This document shows, in pieces, positions 57,759 through 64,000 of a DNA stretch of 64,000 nt. The notes beneath the pieces are model-generated. The model did not search any database, was not told the origin of the DNA, and was given only the letters and a program-made list of their open reading frames with translations. Location: the IMG/VR virus record IMGVR_UViG_3300013102_000030, positions 1 through 64,000 of that record; one strand, given 5' to 3'. Position numbers and translations under genes: made by a program. The DNA is from a virus. Position 1 is the first letter of the stretch. Each line of letters opens with the position of its first letter.

Positions 57759-60700
57759 ATGGAAGTAAGACGCATTGGACCTGAGACGGGACTTGTCCGC
57801 GAACTCAAGGATCTCCGCAAGAGAATCCAAACACAAGAGACCCGCCCAGCGGGTAAGCAGGTCATCCGCGAGACGCTGACGACTGTAGATCCCGATACTG
57901 GGGTCAAGACCATCTTCGGTGAACTTCCTGATGGTTCCTTTGGCATCCAGCCATTTGTCTACGACATCACTCCTCCTCCTGTAGCCACGACTCCCATTGT
58001 GTCTGCAAAGCCGGGAGTCATTTCTGTGTCTTGGGATGGTCTCTTCGCCAATAACGGAGAGCTCCCCCGAGACTTCGAATGTGTGAACATCATCGGCCAC
58101 AAGATGAATGGTACCACAACTGTCTCCTCCAAGCCAGTCGGTACCATTCGTCGTCCCCTTGACTTCACCTACCTTCAGCAGGACGTTATCCCTGTCGGTG
58201 AGACATGGCAGTTCTCTCTTGAGGCTGAGGACTACAACGGAAACCTAGCACAGTGGAGCGCTAGAAGCGCCTCTGTGACCATGGAATCGGTTGTGTCGGA
58301 TGCTGGGGTCAATGCTGCTCTGGAAGCCCTTCAGGATGCCACAGACACCGCCCAGCAGGCCGCTGACACTGCTCAGGGTGCTGCAAATACTGCCCAGCAA
58401 GCCGCTGACGATGCTGCACAGGCTGCAAGTGACGCGGCTGGTATTGCTGCGTCCAAGTCCAAGGTACTTATCCAGTCAACTGCACCTGCTGCTGCCGACC
58501 AGAACGCCAACGTCCTGTGGATCGACACCACCAACGGAGGCAACACCCCTAAGCGCTGGAGCAACAACGCATGGGTAGTTGTCACTGACAAAGTTGCAAC
58601 GGATGCTGCTGCTGCGGCTGCTGCTGCCCAGTCCAAGGCTGACACTGCTTTCAACAATGCTGCTTCGGCTGCTCAGGCTGCTGGTAATGCACAGACAACT
58701 GCTGACGGCAAGAACTCTTCATACTACCTGCCATCTGCTCCTGCTGGAACTGGCTTCAAGGTTGGTGACCAGTGGTTCGACACTGCCAACAACTATAGAC
58801 TAAAGGTTTGGAGCGGAAGCGCATGGGTTACGGCTCAGGACGCATTCCTTGCTCAGCAGACCGCTGACTCCAAGTCACTTGTCTACACTCAGGCAACTGT
58901 TCCTCCGGTTTCGGCCCGTCTCGCTACCACTGTATGGTACGACACTTCTCTTGGCCTTGATAAGGTTGTTCAGAAGTACTGGGACAGCGCTTCAAGCTCT
59001 TGGAAGCCTCTTGCTGACAAGACTGCCACGGATGCCGCTGCCGTCGCTGACTCCAAGGGCGAGACCATCTACTCAGACACTGAGCCTGCTGCGGCCAAGC
59101 GCCTCCCACAGAACACATGGGTTGACACCACTGGCGGCATCAACATTGTCAAGCGCTGGGACGGAAACGCATGGGTTGTAGCTGCTGACTCCCGTATTGC
59201 CTCTACTGCTACTGCGGTAACCGCTGCCCAAAAGTCAGCCGATGACGCTGCTGCATCTGCCGCAGCCAAGAGCGTTGTCTACACTCAGTCGGTCACTCCC
59301 CCTGTCTCTGCACGTCTTCCTCAGACTGTCTGGAATGACACCAGCCTAGGTCTAAACAACGTTGTTGTCAAGTACTGGGACGGAAACGCTTGGACCGCAA
59401 TGGCGGACAAGGTTGCCACTGACGCTGCTGCTGTCGCTGCCGCAAAGACCAAGACCTACTTCCAGCCTAACCAGCCATCCAACACAGGCAACACCACAGG
59501 TGATCTCTGGTTTGATACAGATGACCTGAACAAGCCGTACGTATGGAACGGATCTGCATGGACTCTAGCACAGGATGCTACAGTCAACAAGTCCCTGTTC
59601 AGCACTTTTGCAACGGACATCGACAACACCAAGCCCAACAAGTGGATGTTCACTCGGTACAACAAGACCATGCCGAGCAACACCACTGTTCCGACGTACC
59701 TTGATATCGCTGGTCTCGCCGGAACATCTACACTTGTAGATGACGGAACCAACCTTGTCAACACCGTTGGTGACAACTACGTTGGGCAGCTTCGCACCAT
59801 TGTATACCTCTCTGCGGGTAAGACAATTGCCGTCACTGCTACACACGATGACGCTGCTCAGATCCTCGTGGACGGCACTACTGTCTACTCTAAGGGTGCA
59901 TACACTCAGAACTCCCCCATCAGCTTCACAATGTCCGCTGGATGGCACGTACTGGATCTTCTCTGGACTGAGATCACAGGTGGAGATGGTTGGTTCGCAA
60001 TCTCTCCAACCTTCTCATCTCAGGTCACCAACATGTATGCTCCGGTGGCCCTGTCATCCCTCTCTGCTGCGGTAACTGCTGCCCAGAGTTCAGCAGACAC
60101 AGCTATGGCCGCACAGTCCTACTCTCTGAACGCCAGCTTTGATGACTGGACAGCGACTTACCCAACCGGATACAATTTCTGGTCAGGTACAGCAGTCAAG
60201 GAAACTTCCATTGTCCGTCGTGCACCTTATGCACTTCGTTTCAACGTAGCAGATGCCACCGCCCAACACGGTGTATCTTTCAGCAGCATCCTTAGCCATG
60301 CTCCAAACCTTGAGTACTTCACAGTAGAGATTGACCTCTACCTTGTATCTGGTACTCTTGATGGATCAGGTATGATTCTTGACTGGTCTGGAGCCGGTGC
60401 ATCCAATAACCGTACCCAGATCAACTTTGTCAGTGCCATCACTTCCCCGGTTACCGGAAAGTGGTACAGGGTTCAGCAGGTGCTTCGCCGTCCTGCGAAC
60501 TTCACCGGTACATGGACAAACATGTCTGGATACCTCATGGGCCAGTGGTCAGGTCACGGTACTGGTGCTGCTAAGAACATCATCTTTGACTGGTTCAACA
60601 TCCGTCCGTCCTCCGTGGAAGAAATCCTTGCCTTCGGAGCACCAGCAGATGCACAGGCCAAGGCTACTGCCGCCCAGACTGCTGCTATTAGTGCTGCCGC

Positions 60701-63700
60701 AACAGATGCTACCAGCAAGGCGAACCAAGCCAAGGCTGATGCTATCGCCTCTGCCGCGTCTGATGCTACTGTAAAGTCCGACAACGCCAAGATCTCAGCG
60801 ATCAGCGTTGCTGCTACCGCCGCACAGGCTAAAGCGGATGCTGCTCAAGCTGCTGCTATCTCCGCTGCTGCCACTGACGCTACCAACAAGGCTAACACGG
60901 CTCAGCAAGCCGCAATTGACGCGTCTCAGGTAAAGATTGATCAGGTTTGGGCTGCTGCTCGATCCTACATCAACCCTGCCACAAGCACAACCGGTATTGT
61001 TGCCAAGCAGGGGCCTATCCCTAGTGTCGTGACCTCCGTCAGCGCCATGGGTGGCAAGGCTCTTCAGAAGAGCGGCGGAGTCAGCGGTTGGTGGGAAGAT
61101 ACTAACGGAAAGCAGGCATACGATCCTACAGCGGTCTACCGTTTCAGCACCCGAATTCGTGTCACGTCTCCGTCTGTATCTACCGCTGGTGGTGGATTCT
61201 ACTGGGGCCTCGTAGGTCTTGCAGATGACAAGACAACTTACGTCAACACATCGGGAGCCAACTCCTACAGCAGCCAGCAATGGGTAACGCAGAACGCTAA
61301 GCCTGCCACAACTGGTGACTGGGTTGATTACGTAGTCTACTACAAGGGTGTCTCTACAGGCAACCCAACCGGAGCCGGAACTGTTCTGGACCCTCGCACG
61401 GTTCAGGCAAATACCAAATACTTCATGCCCGGAATGATCCTAGACTACGCCAACGGTACTGGAACATGGGAAATCTCCCACTGGTCCGTTGATGTCATCG
61501 ATCAGGCTGGATACCAAGCTCTCGTAGACGCTGCCAAGGCAAAGACTGATGCCATTGCTGCCGCTGCTGCTGACGCTACAACAAAGGCTAACGCTGCCCA
61601 ACAAGCAGCAATCACTGCTGCTGCTACAGACGCTGCAAACAAGGCTTCAGCGGCCCAGCAAGCGGCCATTGATGCTGCTGCCGCTGACGCTGCTGCTAAG
61701 GCCGCACAAGCCCAGCAGGCGGCTATTGATGCTGCCGCTCTGGATGCACAGGCTAAGGCCGATGCTGCTGAGCAGGCTGCTATTGATGCTGCCGCCATTG
61801 AGGCTCAGCTAAAGGCTGACGGAGCCGAACAGGCTGCTATTGATGCTGCTGCAACTGATGCTGCTGCCAAGGCTGCTGCCGCGCAACAGGCCGCTATTGA
61901 TGCTGCTGCACTGGATGCAACTGCTAAGGCCACACAGGCTAAGACAGACGCGATCACGGCTGCTGCAACGGATGCTCAGACTCGCGCTACACAGGCTAAG
62001 GCTGATGCTATCTCTGCTGCGGCACTGGATGCAACTGCTAAGGCTGACGCGGCTCAGATGGCTGCTATTCAGGCGCAGGCTTACCAGCTAAACCCATCGT
62101 TTGAAGACTGGACCGGAACCATTCCGGCCAGCTACACAACATTCGTCACCAACCCGACAAAGGAAACCACAACTGTACGTACAGGCAAGTACGCTGTACG
62201 CTTCAACTGCACAGATACTACCACACAGCGAGGACTTCAGTTCAACGCTGCGCTGGCGCACGCCCCTTACTTTGAATACCTGACCGTAGAGCTTGATGTC
62301 CGTCTTGACTCAGGATCTTCCTTCGGCGGTGCCGGTGTCCTCGTAGACTGGGGAGGCATGACCGGTGGAAACCGTGCCACGATCTCTCTTGCCACGGAAA
62401 TCCCTGCACCTGTTGTCGGTAGATGGTACCGCATGGTCAAGGTCATCCGCAAGCCTGCTACGGCTACCGGTACCTTCACCAGCTACTCCGCATGGCTCAT
62501 GGGTCAGTACGGAACCGGTATGGGAACTCAGGCAGTCAAGAACGTCATCTTTGATTGGATCAACGTACGCCCTGCTACAACTGAAGAAATCACTGCTTAC
62601 GGAACCCCTGCAAGCATTCAGTCCCTATCCGATGTCGTCAGTACCAAGACCAAGTCTTGGTACCAGCCGGGTCAACCTCCGCTTACCGGAAACACAACTG
62701 GTGACCTGTGGTTTGACACTGATGACAACAACAAGGTCTATATCTGGAACGGCACTTGGGCTGTCGCTTCTGACCAACGTATCGAGTCCCTGAACACTTC
62801 TGTTTCTTCCATTCAGACAACTGCAAATGGCAAGAACAAGGTGATCTACTCCACCAGTGCTGCATCCGGAACAACCGGATACGTGGCTGGTGATACATGG
62901 TTCCAGCGTGACGCTTCCAACAATATCATTGGTCAATGGGAATTCACAACCTCATGGCAGGTCCGCAAGCTGGATGACGCTATGGTTGCGAACCTCAACG
63001 CTGCCAAGATCATTGCTGGTACACTGGATGCTCAGCGTATCGGTGCAAACAGTCTTTCTGCTGGTAAGCTCATGGTTTCGGATATGGAAGAGCTTATTCC
63101 TAACCCGTTCTTCCACCCTAACGGTGAGCCAGTTCAGGCTGCTGCCGGTACAGTCGTCTCAACTGCTTCCTCTGAGGTCTCTGCGGGTGCTCCTTACCCA
63201 TACGCTATCAAAATCTCAGCACGAGATAACCATCCGTTTGCTACGCCTAACATTGCTGTGCGCCCCGGTGATCAGTTCTACATGGAGGCGTGGGTTTGTG
63301 CAGCACCGACAACTACCCGTCAGTTCAATTTCTACATCTTCGGATCAAGTGTACCGGTTGGTAGCCTCTCTGCCAAGTTCGCTTCCGGACAGGCTGTAAC
63401 TGGAACATGGGTCAAGAAGACCTACTCCTTTACTGTACCACTGAACGCAACCTACACCTACATCAAGCCTGTCCTTCAGGTTGAGACTATTGGTGGAGAT
63501 ACTTCCGACAAGTGGGTTTGGTACGTCACCGGCTGGTCTATGCGTCGAAAGAACACCGGAGAGCTTATTGTTGACGGTGCTATCAAGGCCGGATCTGCTA
63601 TCATTGATAACCTCGCGGTTAGCAATGCCCAGATTGCTGACCTTGCCATCAGCACTGCCAAGATTCAGATCCTCGCGGTAAAGACTGCTCAGATTGATGA

Positions 63701-64000
63701 CCTTGCTGTTACGGATGGCAAGATCACCAGCCTCAACGCTGGTAAGATCACTGCCGGATATCTTGATTCCAAGGTCATTGCTGCTGGTTCCATCAAAGCT
63801 GATAAGCTTGACGTTACTCTCGGTGGACTGAACCTTGTTGCCAACTCCTCCTTTGAAGTTGACAGCAACAACGATGGACTGGCAGATAACTGGAACACAT
63901 GGGCACGTGGAGCGGGAGACGCTAGCCGTACTTTCGCTAACACACGCCCTGCCGGTCTGTTCCCCGGATCAACCTACGCTCAACGTGTTACGTCCAACAA
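57759..64000 (+). CDS. tail fibre, at least 2080 aa (3' end outside the window)
   Basis: ATG 57759 behind CATGAGGCAGTA; the frame stays open to the right edge. Residues about 70-165 look like a fibronectin type III domain. Then follow five or more copies of a 40-residue WxDTxxxxxxxVxxWxGxAW unit, a PA14-like domain (about residues 610-760), two paralogous jelly-roll/carbohydrate-binding-like domains (nt about 60128-60640 and 62088-62600) and a third start at the end (NLVANSSFEVDS). Alanine-rich helical tracts separate them. Trimeric receptor-binding fibre is the likely role. Confidence 0.85.
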   Translation, partial: MEVRRIGPETGLVRELKDLRKRIQTQETRPAGKQVIRETLTTVDPDTGVKTIFGELPDGSFGIQPFVYDITPPPVATTPIVSAKPGVISVSWDGLFANNGELPRDFECVNIIGHKMNGTTTVSSKPVGTIRRPLDFTYLQQDVIPVGETWQFSLEAEDYNGNLAQWSARSASVTMESVVSDAGVNAALEALQDATDTAQQAADTAQGAANTAQQAADDAAQAASDAAGIAASKSKVLIQSTAPAAADQNANVLWIDTTNGGNTPKRWSNNAWVVVTDKVATDAAAAAAAAQSKADTAFNNAASAAQAAGNAQTTADGKNSSYYLPSAPAGTGFKVGDQWFDTANNYRLKVWSGSAWVTAQDAFLAQQTADSKSLVYTQATVPPVSARLATTVWYDTSLGLDKVVQKYWDSASSSWKPLADKTATDAAAVADSKGETIYSDTEPAAAKRLPQNTWVDTTGGINIVKRWDGNAWVVAADSRIASTATAVTAAQKSADDAAASAAAKSVVYTQSVTPPVSARLPQTVWNDTSLGLNNVVVKYWDGNAWTAMADKVATDAAAVAAAKTKTYFQPNQPSNTGNTTGDLWFDTDDLNKPYVWNGSAWTLAQDATVNKSLFSTFATDIDNTKPNKWMFTRYNKTMPSNTTVPTYLDIAGLAGTSTLVDDGTNLVNTVGDNYVGQLRTIVYLSAGKTIAVTATHDDAAQILVDGTTVYSKGAYTQNSPISFTMSAGWHVLDLLWTEITGGDGWFAISPTFSSQVTNMYAPVALSSLSAAVTAAQSSADTAMAAQSYSLNASFDDWTATYPTGYNFWSGTAVKETSIVRRAPYALRFNVADATAQHGVSFSSILSHAPNLEYFTVEIDLYLVSGTLDGSGMILDWSGAGASNNRTQINFVSAITSPVTGKWYRVQQVLRRPANFTGTWTNMSGYLMGQWSGHGTGAAKNIIFDWFNIRPSSVEEILAFGAPADAQAKATAAQTAAISAAATDATSKANQAKADAIASAASDATVKSDNAKISAISVAATAAQAKADAAQAAAISAAATDATNKANTAQQAAIDASQVKIDQVWAAARSYINPATSTTGIVAKQGPIPSVVTSVSAMGGKALQKSGGVSGWWEDTNGKQAYDPTAVYRFSTRIRVTSPSVSTAGGGFYWGLVGLADDKTTYVNTSGANSYSSQQWVTQNAKPATTGDWVDYVVYYKGVSTGNPTGAGTVLDPRTVQANTKYFMPGMILDYANGTGTWEISHWSVDVIDQAGYQALVDAAKAKTDAIAAAAADATTKANAAQQAAITAAATDAANKASAAQQAAIDAAAADAAAKAAQAQQAAIDAAALDAQAKADAAEQAAIDAAAIEAQLKADGAEQAAIDAAATDAAAKAAAAQQAAIDAAALDATAKATQAKTDAITAAATDAQTRATQAKADAISAAALDATAKADAAQMAAIQAQAYQLNPSFEDWTGTIPASYTTFVTNPTKETTTVRTGKYAVRFNCTDTTTQRGLQFNAALAHAPYFEYLTVELDVRLDSGSSFGGAGVLVDWGGMTGGNRATISLATEIPAPVVGRWYRMVKVIRKPATATGTFTSYSAWLMGQYGTGMGTQAVKNVIFDWINVRPATTEEITAYGTPASIQSLSDVVSTKTKSWYQPGQPPLTGNTTGDLWFDTDDNNKVYIWNGTWAVASDQRIESLNTSVSSIQTTANGKNKVIYSTSAASGTTGYVAGDTWFQRDASNNIIGQWEFTTSWQVRKLDDAMVANLNAAKIIAGTLDAQRIGANSLSAGKLMVSDMEELIPNPFFHPNGEPVQAAAGTVVSTASSEVSAGAPYPYAIKISARDNHPFATPNIAVRPGDQFYMEAWVCAAPTTTRQFNFYIFGSSVPVGSLSAKFASGQAVTGTWVKKTYSFTVPLNATYTYIKPVLQVETIGGDTSDKWVWYVTGWSMRRKNTGELIVDGAIKAGSAIIDNLAVSNAQIADLAISTAKIQILAVKTAQIDDLAVTDGKITSLNAGKITAGYLDSKVIAAGSIKADKLDVTLGGLNLVANSSFEVDSNNDGLADNWNTWARGAGDASRTFANTRPAGLFPGSTYAQRVTSN
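60640..60930 (+). repeat. Ala-rich 54-base repeat tract A in the tail fibre
   Basis: Five or so 18-residue units of the type AQAKADAAQAAAISAAATDA, interrupted by small changes. Same unit as tract B. Confidence 0.65.
61531..62076 (+). repeat. Ala-rich 54-base repeat tract B in the tail fibre
   Basis: About ten tandem 18-residue units of AQQAAIDAAAADAAAKAD type. The units are helical with Lys/Asp/Gln at fixed places, fitting a long trimeric coiled coil between the two carbohydrate-binding-like domains. Confidence 0.75.

Noticed and set aside
1-64000. tRNA genes
   Set aside because: No cloverleaf with TTCGA-type T-loop and CCA-adjacent stem was noticed by eye; a covariance search was not possible, so absence is not proven.

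Overview
The window is part of the genome of a tailed, long-tailed (siphovirus-like) phage, most probably of an actinobacterial host such as Arthrobacter or a relative. Three things suggest the host: promoters that fit the actinobacterial TANNNT -10 pattern, frequent GTG/TTG starts with AGGAG ribosome sites, and a portal/capsid/tail gene set of actinophage type. The genus is a guess. No tRNA, rRNA, CRISPR array or insertion sequence was seen. The large terminase, the endolysin and DNA replication genes were not recognised and are presumably outside the window.

Layout. (1) About 1-10,400, + strand: some 25 small genes of unknown function. Most are separated by a repeated cassette made of a 13-base tag (consensus TTACAAAACTTTC) next to the previous stop codon, a stem-loop whose loop carries a -35 hexamer (usually TTGCNN), a TANNNT -10 hexamer 16-18 bases on, and a strong ribosome site. 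The stems differ in sequence from copy to copy but stay paired. (2) About 10,550-13,190, - strand: six small genes, three of them behind the same cassette in reverse orientation; two encode secreted proteins. (3) 13,191-13,539: divergent control region. (4) 13,540-16,226: an operon of small proteins sharing a repeated roughly 45-residue motif, opened by a leaderless start. (5) 16,309-17,962: membrane proteins, including a membrane-anchored collagen-like protein and a holin-like protein. (6) 18,027-27,651: tightly overlapping small genes with a macro-domain protein, a PRPP-synthetase-like enzyme and a nicotinamide phosphoribosyltransferase-like enzyme, which look like an NAD/ADP-ribose set. (7) 27,714-64,000: the virion genes in order: portal, a 2,916-residue polyvalent protein (two ADP-ribosyltransferase-like domains plus a complete UvrD-type helicase), a second large head-associated protein, S78-like protease, major capsid protein, capsid-associated protein, tail tube, connectors, frameshifted tail assembly chaperones, tape measure, distal tail protein, two further tail-tip proteins and a very long tail fibre that runs off the window end.

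How the parts may work together. The left arm looks like a bank of separately promoted early genes, perhaps under a common regulator that reads the 13-base tag. The middle cluster could maintain or rebuild NAD+, or handle ADP-ribose, during infection. The polyvalent protein sits next to the portal, and its family is thought to be packaged in the head and delivered with the DNA, so its ADP-ribosyltransferase and helicase domains could act at the start of infection. These functional links are inference from domain content and gene order.
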